Below are positions 47,771-61,379 of a DNA stretch of 64,000 bases, piece by piece. The notes below the pieces were generated by a model. It saw only the letters and a list, made by a program, of their open reading frames with translations. It had not been told where the DNA came from and did not search any database. The position numbers and the translations under genes are program-made. This DNA comes from Hyperoodon ampullatus (Eukaryota; Chordata; Mammalia; Artiodactyla; Ziphiidae). The DNA lies in the NCBI GenBank assembly GCA_949752795.1, contig OX457063.1:69711783-69775782 (forward strand), read 5' to 3'. Numbering within the stretch: position 1 is the first letter of the stretch; each line of letters starts with the position of its first letter.

Positions 47771-48289
47771 AATTGTAACAAAATAAATGAGACAGTTATA
47801 AAAAAACCCATTGTATTAATTTTACTCACTTCTTTTAGATTGCGAGTCTACAAGTTACTTCCTTGCCAAGAATGGGAAGAATTTTTCAGGGTTAAGAAAT
47901 AGACTAGGAACTATAAGTAAAACTAGCTTCCTTTTACCAGGCCCTGTACAGAGAAGGAAGGATGAAGTGCCTGCCCTGTAAAATTGCAACGTTATGGAGG
48001 TCAAAGAAAGGTCAGGTAGGAGAGAGCCTGGAACTAACGAAATGTTGAAATAGCAGAAGACCTCAAATCCATTCTAAAGTAGGCCAAGGGCTGTGATGTT
48101 CCATATAAAAAGGATCAAGAGGCAGAGATGAATCATCCAAAGTAAGATCTGAATAACTAGAGTTCACAACCTTTGTAGTCTGAACTAGAATCTTACTAGC
48201 TAGCCCTATCCATCATCCATCCGTCCGTCTTACATCCCTTTCCCATTTTTTTCTGTAGCTATTCCAAATCTTCACTTTGCATTTTAGTT

Positions 48290-49240
48290 TTCAGTGGACT
48301 TCACTTCCAGTTTCATGAAAGGTCATCATGAGAGAACTTCCTGCTTCTTCCCTCTCCCTTTCATGATTACGAACTTAAATTTACATGCACTTTCATCATA
48401 CCACCCCTTCCTCTTATCTCAGAATAAAGTGTTCTTCTCCCAATTTTACTTCCTTTGTTGTAGATCCACCGCCCCCCCTTCCCACCGCACCTTCCTTTTT
48501 CATGTATCTTCAGCCTTTCCTTTTATATCCAATATTCTTGTTAGGATATTTTTTAAACATTCAAGTTTCTCCTGTGTTAGAGAAAAAAATCCTCATGCCC
48601 AGATCTCTCCATAGCTAAATATCTTACAAGACTAGAGAAGAGATAGTCCCTGTTTCACAGTGACTGTAGTTGCTACCACGTGTGTTGTGCGTTCACTCCT
48701 ACACTACCATTTTTCTCCTTGAATTAACTGCAGAACTCTTAATTACAAAATTTAACATTCCTTTTTCAATCCATTATTTGAAACGGTTTATCATTACTTT
48801 TCAAAATGCTTTTCTTTCTTAATTTCTCTGGCATCACTCCCTCCTGTTTTGTTTTGTTTTCTGTCCAGCTTTCTGATCACTATTTCTCACTTGTGGAATC
48901 CCTTTTCGTAAGCTACTACTTTGAGTAGCAGAAGTCTGGCCAAAGATTTCTGAGTCTGTCTAGCCTGTCTTAAGCCTCTATCCTGAGAATCTTCCTTTTG
49001 GTTTTCATTTGTATTTCCTGTTGCTTACTGGGAGTTTTTACTTCAGTGTCCCACAGGTATTTGCAGTTTAGCACATCTAAAATTGACTTCATTATTTCCT
49101 ACTTCCCACCGACCTGTATCTTCTCTTGGGTTCCCTATCATGGTGATTGGTGTTTCATCCAGCCAGTAACTCAAATGAGAAACCTGGCATCACCTTCAGT
49201 TCTTCCTTCTCCCCCAGTAACTCCAGCCAGTCAAGGATAA
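48290..49240 (+). mobile_element. Probable old LINE (L2-like) fragments
   Basis: CCACAGGTATTTGCAGTTTA then GCACATCTAAAATTGACTTC near 49050-49090, and GTAACTCAAATGAGAAACCT then GGCATCACCTTCAG near 49165-49200, resemble an old mammalian LINE. The left part is less certain. Pyrimidine-rich ORFs here are chance. Confidence 0.45.
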
Positions 49241-49242
49241 AA

Positions 49243-49445
49243 AATAATGGTTGACATTTATTGTGTTTATGATCGTGTGCTCAGTAAATGGGAGGCACTG
49301 CAGCAAGTGGTTAATAGTATCTCATTTAGTCTTCACAGGAACACTAAAGAGAGGAATTATTAACCTTATTTTAAAGATGGGGAATTAGATTTCCAGGTAG
49401 GCTAAAGTAGTCCTGTAAATAATAGAGCCATGTTTAAACACCCTG
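49243..49445 (-). mobile_element. MIR fragment
   Basis: GGTTGACATTTATTGTGTTT, TATCTCATTTAGTCTTCACA and AAAGATGGGGAATTAGATTT follow reverse-complement MIR order. Confidence 0.6.
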
Positions 49446-51185
49446 TGGAAGGAAAGTTAGCTTTCCAAGTCTTTCACTCTCACCATACCAAACTATTAAC
49501 CATTTCCTGCATTCTCCATTGTGTGTTGCTTCTGCACATATTGTGTTTGTTTAGAACTCTAAATTCATCATACTCAGTTTTAGCTCAGGTGTTGACTCTT
49601 CTTTAAAATCTCTCCCCTTCTACAAATCGAATGGCTCCTTTGTCTTCCAAGTAATGCTGTCTGCACAACTTTACTTAGCACACTATGTCACTAGACACGT
49701 CTTTGAGGACAACACTGATTCTTGCTTACTTCTCTATCTCCCATATATAATGCCTGATATAGAGAATTCATACTGTAAATTTTGGTGAAGTAAAATAATG
49801 GAAAGAAAGTTAAGAAAATTATAAAATAAAGAACTTTAGAGTATAAAGGGTGAATGTAATATATGTTGTTTTTTTCTTAATGAGAGACATAGCATTTCCT
49901 CAGTGAAGAAAGCTTTCTCTTTGAAATTCTAACCCTTATTTCTTAAATAACACTGGTAAAGTTAATTGGAATACACACAGTTCCACAGCAATTTCTGTAA
50001 GTAATTTGTTGTATCATTTTGTGTTTCTGAAAGAAACATAAAAAATGCTTGGTAAGTGATTGAAATATGATGAGGTTTAGTATTTTCTTTCAGATTTTGG
50101 GTTTGGGTTAAGAACTTTTGACTCCAGATGAAGAACTGATAGTTACTCCAACCAAGCTCACACAGCTTAAAATTCTTTAGGAATTAGAGATTTCTTGGCT
50201 AGGTATAGAATGAGAAATAAAAGGCAGCTCAGGTGTGTGAAGAAGGAATGGATTAGTACCAGCTAGTTCATCCTGTCTCCTACTGAGCCAGTCAGACACA
50301 GAAACAAATAGCCAGCTGGTTCTTAATGTAGGACCTTAATATAATTTCTTATTCTGGCAAGCAGAGAGCTTTCTGCTTAGAGCAAAATCAGTTGGCAGTG
50401 ATGCTACTGTATTAAATTGCAGGAGTTCTGTCATAAAAACATGTCTGAAATGTGGAACTATATGCGAGGGAAAGGAAATACAGGAATTAATATGGTAAGG
50501 ATTGAAGATTTCAAGAAAGTGGAGTCTAGTATGTAGTACAGAGATTCAGTTTGGAGTCAGCCAAACCAAGGTTAGAGTAAAAACAATAAACAACATGAAA
50601 TGAAAAAAGAGCCGCTAATCTGTTTGGTCTCTCTCTTAAATAAACAAAGGTAATTTATTTGAAACTTTTGACAGTGGCTTATTCAGTGCTTTTATTTGTG
50701 GTTCAAAAGTAAGAGCATAGTCACTTAAATTGCCAGAATCATTGAATTAATTTGAATCTTAAATTTGAAATGTATTCCATTCCTGAATAAATGAAAATAA
50801 TTAAGGTATATGATGATTTATTCACTTTACAAGTTTCTGTTAAATATCAATGTAAATATATTGCTAGAAAGTACATTTCCAGACTACAAAATCTAGATAT
50901 AAATAGTGGAAGTCTGAGTTCCCTAGTGAATTATAAAGGGAGGAGTGATTATGAACTTATAGGAAGAGGGTAATACCAAGCAGAAATGCACACAAACCTA
51001 TAATTCTTCAGTCTCGTTCTTTGCTCCACCTCCTGAGTCTGCTTGTATGTTATTGTTTGTTTCTCTCTTTTGGATTGGGGATGGGTCTAGATTTAGGTGT
51101 TTTACTTAGAAGGAAGGAAGAGTTGAAGTAGAAGATGAAAAGAATTTTTAAAAATCTCATCTGTAGCTAAGCTTTCTTTTCTGTA

Positions 51186-51408
51186 CTAGATAGTGGCTAA
51201 CATTTATTGATCATTTGGTATGTGCCACACACCTGATTCTCATAACAACTTTATAAGGGTAGATTTTATTTTTATTTCCATTTTGGGAAATTGAGGCTCA
51301 GAGGTCAAACAATTCTTCTGGCTTCATACCCCTTTTAAGTGTCAAAGCTTGGCCCTCAAACCATCTCTGTTTAGCTACAGAGCTCGAACTCTTAACCACT
51401 AACAGGAA
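51186..51408 (-). mobile_element. MIR SINE
   Basis: GGCTAACATTTATTGATCAT, GTATGTGCCACACACCTGAT, TTTGGGAAATTGAGGCTCAG and AGCTCGAACTCTTAACCACT are reverse-complement MIR. Confidence 0.8.
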
Positions 51409-52439
51409 CCACATGAGTACCTTTTTGTAGGATTCTTTATTATTAGAAGGGAGTTCTTTAGAACTAAAACAAAATAGTACCTTTTTATAACTAATCTTTT
51501 AGGATATGGAAATAGTTCTATTATAATGAGACTTTCTTTGTAACCATATTTTCTCTAGTAATTTTTTCTTATTGAACAATATCTCCCATTTCCATATTGA
51601 TTTCAGAAATGTATTGCAGTGGACTAGAACTTTATCTCCGGATAATAAAATCCACATTTAGGAATCCTAACATTTACTTGGGAAACATTCTGGTTTTGTC
51701 ATTGAGTTCTCTGTGTATTTTTCTACCTATTTTTAAATGGTCAACTGAATAGTCAGGCCTTAAAATTTTGGATTAGTATGTTAAATGAGGTCATATATTA
51801 ATTTTCATTATATTTGTGTGTCTCCTTGATTGATTCTTTGTGACTAAAATATTTATGTATTGATAGTTATACTCCCTACATCATTGTTTCAGTTTAAGCA
51901 CAGGTAATGTTGATGAATTAACCTATTTTAATAGGTAGGAAAAAACCTACATAATCTCATTCAAGTGTTTTTACTTATTCTGTCTTTGCAACTTGAATAG
52001 TCATAGAAATTTAAAACTGTTAGGGATCTTAAGTTTATCCGATCCAGCCCTTTACTTGATAACCATGAAATCTTAAGTGTGTAAGTTCACTTCTCCTGGT
52101 TTTGTCTTTTTCCCTTTATACCACAGTATCTCATTTGCTAGTCCATTGCCACATCTTTGAAAATTGACATTAAGGAAAGTTAACCTTGTTAACTCTTTTA
52201 TTTGCTCTGCTCACTTGTATTTTATATCCAGTTGACAAAAAAGCATTTTGAGCAAAGGAGTATTTTAGGGAAATTAATCTGTACAATATGTTTTAGGTAT
52301 AAGGAGAGAATGACTTGGAAAGAATTGCATCATGAATTTATTTTCTTGGTCACATTTATGTATGAAATAATAATTGGGCAATAAGTACATTAGTTATTAG
52401 AAAAATAACTGTTAAAACCACAGCAACAAAATCTGTAGG

Positions 52440-53150
52440 TCCATTAAAATTAAAAAAGACTGATAATATACTAAATGTTGGTGACACTGTGGAGCAACTG
52501 AAACTCTCATATGTTGGTAGAAGTGTAAAGGAATCAACTATTTGGGGGAAATGTTTGATGCTTTCTACTAAAGCCACATTTACCATACATCTACCTTATA
52601 ACCCAGCAATTGCATTCCTAGGACTTCCCAAGAGAAATGAGTGCAGATGCTTACCACCCACCACAGGTGTGTACATAGTATCGTTCATAATAGCTCTCTT
52701 TATAGGAGCACCAAATTGGAAACAACCTGAATTCCCAGTAGTAGAATGGATAAATAAATTTTGGTATTTTTATACAATGGAGTACTAAACTGTAATACAG
52801 AACACACCAGTGCTACGTACAGCACCATGGATGAATTTCACAAACACTACTGAGAGAAAGAATGCAGACACAAAAGAATACATCATGATGCCATGTAAAT
52901 GGAGTTTCAACAGCAGGTGAAACAAGTCATCATGATAGCAGTGTGGTAGTTATCTGAGGGTTTGAGGGAGGGAAGGTGGATATTGACAGGGAAGAGGAAC
53001 AAAAGAGCTTTCTCTGGTGCTAGAAATGTTCTGTATTTGATCTGGGTGGTAGGTACATGAGGGTATACCATAATAAAGATTCATTGATCTGTATATATAT
53101 TAGGCATTTGCACTTTACTGTGTATACTTTAAAAAGTAAAATGCATATAT
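52440..53150 (+). mobile_element. Old L1M-like 3' end
   Basis: TGTTGGTGACACTGTGGAGC, TATAACCCAGCAATTGCATT, TTGGAAACAACCTGAATTCC, CACCATGGATGAATTTCACA and the later TGGGTGGTAGGTACATGAGG run in the order of an old L1 ORF2 end plus 3' UTR, with many lesions. Confidence 0.8.
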
Positions 53151-55088
53151 ATAAAGAGAGATTGAGTAAAATAGGCACCATACTTAGTCATAATTTTTCA
53201 GTTCAAAATGTGCCCTCTACAAGAAATAAATGAAAGGCTTTGACAAAGGGGAATCAAGATACCTTCAGCTTTTTACAGGACTTCAAAGATCACAACAGGC
53301 ATAGGAGGGAAAACTTACCAGGGGTTCTCTGTATCTTCCTTGGGAGGAAAATCACGGTGGGTGTTTGAAAAGGAGCTTTAAATCAAGCGATTTGTCAAAG
53401 ATTTTTAGTCCCTTGCCTGGCAGTACATGTGTGACAATGGCTACAACGTTCCCAGTGGGAGTATGGTGCGTTTGAGATGGTAGAAAGACTAAGAACCACT
53501 GCTCTGGAGTATTTCTTCATTGCCATTAGAATTCCTTGTTGTGCCTGGTTTGTGACGGTCACTAAGCATTTGAGCTTGTATATCTCAGTAAAGTTCAATT
53601 ATATCAACATTGTAGTTATTATAATTTCCTAAAGTTCAGTAAACTGTACTTTAGAGATTCTTCTATTTTTGTGGGAATGCAGGGTCTCAAACTAGTAGAA
53701 GAGAACAATTAACTCCTGAAATTCTGTTCCATGATTAACTTTGTTAGTATGAATTTAAATGTTCTCAGGTCAGTATTATTATTTTTTACAGTGAATGATA
53801 ATGCTGATAGTTATGATTAGATTTCTTTTCACTAATCAATTTTTGGAGGAATTCTTTTCTTTTTAAAGGAGCAAAGCATTTAGTGTATCTATTTTATTTT
53901 ACCGTACAGTAGGTAATACAGCTAGGTAGATTAGCCCTTAATGGCACATGAGAAGCATCTTAAACTAGTCCCAGTTGAGTAAGATTGAGTGGAGAGAGTA
54001 AATAATAACTCCCATGGACCAGAACAGGGGGCCATCAGGATACATCAGGGTCTTCTGTAGTCTCAGGTGAATGCAACGGGGTTGTTCTTCAAAGAGAGTA
54101 TCTTCTTTACTCTCTGCCACTGATCTTACTGGACTGGAAATCATTATAATGAGGTGTCTTCAGATGTTAATTTTGATCTAAGTACTTCCCTGGCTTTGAT
54201 CTGTGCTTAGGAAAGAAGAGGACAAGGGGAATGATAACCCTCTCAGCCCAGGGCCCTTATTACTTATGACTTTCCATTCTTACTACTGCTGGTGTGTACC
54301 TCCTCATATGTCCTTGATTTGGATTGCTCCCGTGAGAAGATTCTCTTCTGCCTCTGACACCAATTGGACCCTACCTTCTATTCTTTTTAGCATGTCTCAT
54401 CCTTATTAGGATAAGCAAAGAGTATTACTGCAATACAATTAGTGCAAGGAGTGTTAAGAAAATATAGTAAAATAAGTAAAATTGCTGCTTGATAGAGGGA
54501 ACAAATGTCACATGAGCTATTTGGCGCTCATAGTAACGATTAAACAGTGTCTTTGCTGACACCTAGGAACTCATTGAAAGCCACTTAAGTAACCTATTAA
54601 GTTGAGAACTGAAATGTCTATAAAAGACATAATCTGATTTGTGACTCACATATGGACAAGTGCTGTTTTTAGTGCTCAAAGAAAAAGTAGAATTCCTTCA
54701 TGTAATCTAAAAAAATGGTACAAACAGGACAAATACTTGAAATAATATGTATTTTAAGTTATAAGTGAGTACAAGAGAGTGGGGAAACACAATGCTAATT
54801 TAAATGAAAGAACATGCTTGTAATGTAACAAGATAATGTACCTTAGAATTAGGTGATGGTACACACATGTGATTATGAGGCACAGTAAAGAAGTTATAGG
54901 GATCAAACTGAGCATTTTACTCTAAGTAATGAAATTGAAAAAATTATATTTGATAACCAAGACTTATATTTGACAGCTTAAGATCTATTACTAATTCTGA
55001 AGATGTCTGATACTCTTTTTTAACTTGTATATTAATGTATAAAAGATATTTGGGAAACATGTTTCCGGATTGTAAGCATATTCGGTAA

Positions 55089-55250
<162 letters not shown>

Positions 55251-56170
55251 ACCCACACTGAAGCAATATTCTTGACAAAACTTAGTCATGATTGCTTTGT
55301 AATAACAGGGAAGAACATCATTGCCTACTCAGAAGACCAAGAAACCTGCTGCTCATTATGTGCTTCAGATACATGTCATATCATCATCATTATGGAGGAC
55401 TTTTTAAGCATCGTTCTAGAGCCTAGGCATTGGGAATATCTACGTGTTAAGTTTCAAGTAATGCTTAAAAGTGTAAGATGTTTACCTCATCTTTTTACTT
55501 TTGTATGCATTGTCCTTATAAGTTGTAGAAAACATTTTAATGGAACTCAAACCCGAAAACTTGGATGCAGAACATCCTGTATCAATGCCTGCCTTTCCAT
55601 GTATATGTATATACTACATTTTTGCTAAGAAATACTGATAGTACTGTTTTAGAAATATTTCTTATTTATTCATTATATTAGTAAAGCAAACAATGCCTAC
55701 TACTTTGACATTTTACAGAAGCTACTTTTAAATCAGAATATTTAGTTTTCGATATATAGAAGGTGCAGTTATATTTTTTAATGGGCTATGGTTCTTTATG
55801 TGTTTTTTTTACATATTTTCCTACTATATCTTGAATTTGTATGTTTTTAAATTGTTACATCTAGGCAAATGTAAATGTTATTTTTTAGCTCGTGCAAACC
55901 TTAATACCTACCATTTTTAATAAGTATTTTGTCTTTTAAGAAAAGCACACTGGCCTGAGTTTAAAACTAAGTAAACTTATTTAAAAAAAAAACAACCAAA
56001 AAAACTGAAAAAAGTTTAATTATTTAAGCCATGAAAATATTCAGGAAATTTAAAGCTATTCACTATTTCCATTTTCACAATTGCAAATATTTATCATGGT
56101 GTATATATGATTACTTCAACAAAACTGATATTATCTTGTTTTTAATAAATATAAACCTGAAGTTTTTATG
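55251..56170 (+). other. ARL6IP6: ARL6IP6 3' UTR (approximate)
   Basis: AT-rich sequence follows the stop codon without any recognised repeat, consistent with a 3' UTR. The end is placed about 20 nt past the AATAAA at 56144-56149. Longer forms are possible. ORFs here, such as one of 118 codons from 55272, have no family resemblance. Confidence 0.5.
56144..56149 (+). terminator. ARL6IP6: Candidate poly(A) signal AATAAA of ARL6IP6
   Basis: This is the first canonical AATAAA I found after the ARL6IP6 stop codon, about 0.9 kb downstream, with T/GT-rich sequence after it. Use of the site is inferred. Confidence 0.45.
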
Positions 56171-57398
56171 TTTAGAAATGCTTGAACTAGTTTGTTTTTC
56201 ATCTCCAAAATTTGGTTACCAAAATAGAAAAGGTATTTTGATACAGTGTGTACATGTATAATTTTTTAATGTATAGTTTCCTTATTTTCCTATTTAAATG
56301 TTCTTTTGTAATTGTGCTGTTCTGTTTTTTCGTAGTAATTAAGCCTTAATTGTTCCCACTTCCCTTCTAAATACCTGTTTAGAATAGTCACTTCAATTCT
56401 AGAAAGATGGACTATTTTAAATACTGTTTTCCCTGGCCACAGAAAAACCTACATTAGGATAGCATTGTGTAGCAAAACTGCTTATTCAGGCCAAATGGGA
56501 AATGAGTATCTGCAGTGTGTTCCTGTTATCTGCTGATTGTTGTTACTGAGTAAATGATTTAATAATGTTTCTAAAAGTCTTAACATTTTTTTACTATTCA
56601 AAAACCTTTTATTGGAAATGCCAAATGCTGCTCTAATTTAAATTATCTGAAGTGTTTAGACTAATATGGGAGGAGGTATAAGATATACATACATACATAC
56701 ATATACACAAATCCCATGGCTTAAGTATTCCTTCCAGAGCGTTTGTCATATGAACCTATTTTCACTTCCTGCCTTCCTCGCCCAACCTCCTCCTTTCCCC
56801 CTAACCTTGGCTCTAAAGGGCTCTTCTCTCCACCTCCCAAGTCGTCCCCCCTCCCCCACCCGCATTATCAAATTTGGATAGCTTCTTCCAGATCTTTGTG
56901 TCTTATGACTAAGAAAAATATAGTAGACCCTTTACATGTAAATATCTGTAAGACATATCTATATATAATATAGATATATATCTGTAAGATACTTCTGGAA
57001 CTCTCTTTCTTTTGGACTAGCACTCCTCTTTCTTGGGAAATTTCTCTCTCCAGTCTAACATAGAATCCAGATATAAACTATCCTGCTTCATTAGCAGAGT
57101 GATTGAGGATAAGTACCTAACCAAAGCTGGGCCAATTCTAGTTTCTTATCTTTTCTGGCCACAGTGATTGCAACAGGAATAGAGACATGACTTAAATTAG
57201 GCCAGTCCCTTCCCAGGATTTTTCAAGTTGAAATTAAGGTAAATTAAGCTGGGAAGATACAAGCCCAGGAGATGCTGGCAGCCAGGGTTTAGCCAAACTC
57301 AGTGGGAAAGAATAGGGTTGACACTGATGCTACTGATGACATTCCAGTAGTCCCTGAAGCCCAGTGGTGACCCTGCCATTCTTGAAATTTGCTTTTCT
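56170..57398. other. Intergenic stretch downstream of ARL6IP6
   Basis: AT-rich, with an (ATAC)n tract near 56688-56703 and a pyrimidine-rich block near 56760-56870. I see no gene. Confidence 0.6.
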
Positions 57399-57674
57399 CA
57401 CAGTTTTGAAAGCTGGAAGTCCAAGAATAGGGTGCCAGCGTGGTTGGGTTCTAGTGAAGATAGCTGTCTTCTCATTGTATCCTACTTGGGTGGGGAGAGA
57501 GAGGGCTAGCTCTCTTCCTCCTAGAAAGATTCTAATCCCACCATGGGGGCTTTACCATGCATTACCTAATTACCTCCCAAAGGCCTCACCTCCTAATACC
57601 ATCCTGTGAGGAGTTAGTTTCAGCAAATGAATTTGGTGGGATTTGGGGGGCACAAACATGCAGTCCATAACAAT
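57399..57674 (-). mobile_element. MaLR LTR (MST/MLT1/THE1 type) fragment
   Basis: CACAGTTTTGAAAGCTGGAA, CCTAATTACCTCCCAAAGGC, CTCACCTCCTAATACCATCC and GGGCACAAACATGCAGTCCA are the reverse complement of a MaLR LTR. Non-coding remnant. Confidence 0.8.
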
Positions 57675-57718
57675 ATCCAGTACCAAAAGTGGGGTCTTTG
57701 AAAAGATAAGATAGACTT

Positions 57719-58060
57719 GGACTTTGCTGGTGGCGCAGTGGTTAAGAATCCACCTGGCAGTGCAGGAGACACGGGTTCGAGCCCTGGTCTGGGAAGATCC
57801 CACATGCTGCGGAGCAACTAAGTCCCTGCACCACAACTATGGAGCATGCGCTCTAGAGCCCATGAGCCACAACTCCTGAACCTGTGTGCCACAACTACTG
57901 AAGCCTGCATGCCTAGAGCCCGTGCCCTGCAACGAGAAGCCACTGCAATGAGAAGCCCGCACACCACAACGTAGTGTAGCCCCCGCTCGCCGCAACTAGA
58001 GAAAGCCCACGCTCAGCATCAAAGACCCAACACAGCCAAAAATAAAAATAAATTAATAAA
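57719..58060 (+). mobile_element. Long CHR-type SINE
   Basis: GACTTTGCTGGTGGCGCAGT through GACCCAACACAGCCAAAAAT with an AATA-rich tail. The head is mutated (CTTTGC for CTTCCC). I see no clean target-site duplication. Confidence 0.88.
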
Positions 58061-58490
58061 TTAAAAATAATTGTTTTTCAGGTTCTAAAACACCAAGATA
58101 ATTACTTATTTAAAAAAAAAAGGACAGACTTCCAGTAAAACAGATCTTAAAAGAGATTTTTCCATATTTGTCCATTTTTCCATTTGTTTACTTCATTATA
58201 TCAGGACCCTATGTTGCAAGCAACATATACCATCTGACTAACTTAAGGAAAAGGAATTTATTGGAAGGATATCCAGTGACTCTCAGAACTGGTAGGCAGG
58301 AATCAAAAAAGTATTAGAGGGTCAAGGAGGAGGAAGCAAGGGGACTGTTAGTGGGAAAGCCTGGTCAGGATGATAAAATGAATCCTTGTCATTTGTTCTT
58401 GTTCCTTGCAAGATCAGCTCAAGGTTCAGACAGCATCAAAAGTCAGTTGTTGGATAAAAATATACACTACATCCAGAAAGACCCGAACTT

Positions 58491-59862
58491 TATTTTTTTT
58501 AATTAATTAATTTTTATTGATGTATAGTTGATTTACAATATTAGTTTCAGGTATAAAACATAGTGATTCAAAATTTTTTATAGATTATACTCCATTTAAA
58601 GTTATGAAATATTGGCTGTATTCCCTGTGCTGCACAATATATCCTTGTGGCTTATTTTATACAAAGTAATTTGCACCTCTTAATCCCCTACTCCTATCCC
58701 TATCTTGCCACTCCCTGCTACCCTCTCCCCATTGGTAACCACTAGTTTGTTCTCTGTATCTATGAGTCTTCTTCTTCCTGTTATATTCATTTATTTATGT
58801 TTTAGATTCCACAAATAAATGATAACATACAGCATTTGTCTTTCTTCGTGTGAGTTATTTCACTAAACATAATACCCTCCAGGTCCATCCATGTTGTTGC
58901 AAATGGCAAAATTCCATTCCTTTTTGTGGCTGAGTATTCCATTTATATATTATATATATATATATAATGTATGTAAAACACTTCTTTATCCATTCATCCA
59001 TTGATGGACACCTGGGTTGCTTCCATATCTTGACAATTTTAAATAATGCTACTGTGAACATTAGGGTGCATTTACCTTTTTGAATTAGTGTTTTTGTTTT
59101 CTTTGCATATATACCCAGGAGTGGAATTGCTGGATCATATATGGTAGTTTTAGTTTTGCGAGAAACCGCTGTACTGTTTTCCACAGTGGCTGTACCAGTT
59201 TACATTCCCACCAACAGTGTACTAGGATTCCCTTTTCTCTACACCCTTGTCAATATTTGTTATTTGTGTTCTTTTTGATGGTAGTCATTCTGACAGGTGT
59301 GAGGTGGTATCTCATGGTTTTGATTTGTATTTCTCTAATGATTAGCAATAATAAGCATCCTTTCATTTGCCTGTTGGCCATCTGTATATATTTTTTGGAA
59401 AAATGTCTATTCAGTTCTTCTGCCCCCCCACTTTTTTAAGATCTTTATTGGAGTATAATTGCTTTACTGAGTTGTGTTTCTGCTGTATAACAAAGTGAAT
59501 CAGCCATATGTATACATATATCCCCATATCCACTCCCTCTTGCATCTCCCTCCCACCCTCCCTATCCCACCTCTAGGTGGTCACAAAGCACCGAGCTGAT
59601 CTCCCTGTGCTATGAAGCTGCTTCCCACTAGCTATCTGTTTTATATTTGGTAGTGTATATATGTCAGTGCTACTCTCTCACTTCGTCCTAGCTTACCCTT
59701 ACCCCTCCCCGTGTCCTCAAGTCCATTCTCTACGTCTGCATCTTTATTCCTGTCCTGCCCCTAGGTTCATCAGAATCATTTTCTTTTTTTTAGATTCCAT
59801 ATATATGTGTTAACATACGGTATTTGTTTTTCTCTTTCTGACTTAACTTCACTCTGTATGAC
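58491..59862 (-). mobile_element. Composite L1: two L1 3' segments inside one target-site duplication
   Basis: Minus-strand L1. 58491-59428 holds the 3' UTR and end of ORF2 of one L1 (GAGGTGGTATCTCATGGTTT near 59300 is ORF2 in reverse). From 59434, TTTTTTAAGATCTTTATTGG starts the 3' end of a second L1 in the same orientation, running to 59862. The outer flanks AAAGACCCGAACTTTA (58477-58492) and AAAGACCCCAACTTTA (59863-59878) form a 16-bp duplication with one mismatch. Confidence 0.8.
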
Positions 59863-59948
59863 AAAGACCCCAACTTTAAATGTGTCTCAACTGGCTTTAT
59901 ACCAAAGTCTTCAACAGATTATTCCAATGTTCAGAAACAGCAGCTAAT

Positions 59949-60073
59949 GGGAATTCCCTGGTGGTCCAGTGGCTAGGACTCAGTGCTTTCACTGCTGGGG
60001 CCCAGGTTTGATCCCTGGTAGGGGAACTAAGATCCCACAAGCCACACGGCGTGGCAAAAAAAAAAAAAAAACC
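59949..60073 (+). mobile_element. Short tRNA-derived SINE
   Basis: GGAATTCCCTGGTGGTCCAG through AAGCCACACGGCGTGGC and poly-A. The flanks CAGCAGCTAAT and CAGCAGCTGAT (59938 and 60074) form the duplication. Confidence 0.9.
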
Positions 60074-60109
60074 CAGCAGCTGATAAGCGATAGGTTAACA
60101 AAACAATAA

Positions 60110-61110
60110 TTAAGTACATTATCTGACCTCTTCTGTGTAGTAAGTTTTTTTGACTAGAGCAGTGTTGTGTGAGAATCCATGATAATGTATACACTATTCA
60201 GTAAATCCATAAATGATGGTGCTGCTAGAAGTATCACAGACAAGAAAAGCAAATCTAAGACCATAATATGTCTACCAATGAGGACAAAACTGCTAAAATG
60301 TTACCCCTTCTAATGCAGTTAGTTGGCTACCAGGTCGCAGGGCTGACCCCTCAATATATGATACCATAAAAGGGCTCTTGGTAAAGTGGGGGTATGGGGT
60401 TGAAGATGGGGAGGGGATGTGAGAGTAGCCAGGAAAGCCTCTGAAAGTGCAGTTCTATCTGTAGACTCCATCCTTGCCATCCTGGCACTTTGTTTATCCT
60501 CCCATTAAGTACTGGCTTGACAGAAGGAGACTAACATTTACAGAATATGTTATCTTGTCTACCTGATTATTCAGAGCTTCTTTCACAGTGAGGGCTTTGC
60601 TGTGAGCATTAACATAGCTCAGACGTATTCTCACATTCTGGATCCATTTTAAGAGATCCATCTGTATACCCCTTCCCAACCTTTCTTAAGTTGGCACCAG
60701 TTCTTTTCTAAGCCCCTGACAATCCAGCCAAATTGCTAGTTCATGCTCCATGAATATGCATAATCCTTTTTTCACAGCATATCTCTTCAGGCCAAGGAGA
60801 CAACAATATTAACTGCTTGAAGTTCTACTCCCTAGGAGGATTTTCCTTCCCTGTTCTTCACTGCCACCCATTAACAGGGGGTTTAATGCCCTCTACCACC
60901 TCATTTTTGACTGGTAGTAACATAATATCCGAACCACCTATGAGTCAAGCTTGGGTTTTTTTCCAAATCAGTCAGTTATCCATAAGGAACTCTCATGAGG
61001 CCATAGTTTTGAGTTGAATGAAAAGAGGCAGTGTGACAGGAGAACGCATACTGGGAATGTGATCATACAACTACTCAGGCCTTTAGGACTAGTTCTCCTG
61101 AATGATGGAA
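60110..61110 (-). mobile_element. Endogenous retrovirus ERV-L-like pol remnant (RNase H to integrase), broken
   Basis: On the minus strand a short open segment (60494-60679) has YVNAHSKALTVKEALNNQVD, the kind of stretch found at the RNase H-integrase junction of ERV-L-class pol. Weaker similarity extends on both sides but is interrupted by stops and frameshifts. It is an old, non-coding remnant. Family assigned from recalled motif only. Confidence 0.6.
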
Positions 61111-61129
61111 TTCAAAATAGGGCCTAAGT

Positions 61130-61361
61130 CAGTAGTTCTCAACTGAGGGCAATTTTGCCTTCCAGGGGCAAAATTTATCAATTTAGCTAAATATTTAGCA
61201 GTGTTTAGAGACATTTTTTATTGTCATAATCGGGGGATGCCACTGGCAGCTAGTTGATAGAGGCCAGAGATGCTGCTGAACATCTGTAATGCCTGGGACA
61301 GCTCCCCACTAGAAAGAATAATCAGCCAAAACGTCAGTAGTGCCAAGGTTGAGAAACCATG
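61130..61361 (+). mobile_element. MER20-like hAT-Charlie MITE
   Basis: CAGTAGTTCTCAACTGAGGG, TTAGCAGTGTTTAGAGACAT, GATAGAGGCCAGAGATGCTG and a terminal CAAGGTTGAGAAACCATG span almost the whole MER20 consensus. Confidence 0.85.
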
Positions 61362-61379
61362 ATCTATATTCATGACTAA

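Noticed and set aside
55272..55628. A 118-codon frame after the ARL6IP6 stop
   Set aside because: It lies in the 3' UTR, has no recognised domain, and AT-rich codon use looks random.
58855..59184. A 109-codon minus-strand frame
   Set aside because: It is a decayed C-terminal piece of L1 ORF2, part of the composite L1, not a separate gene.
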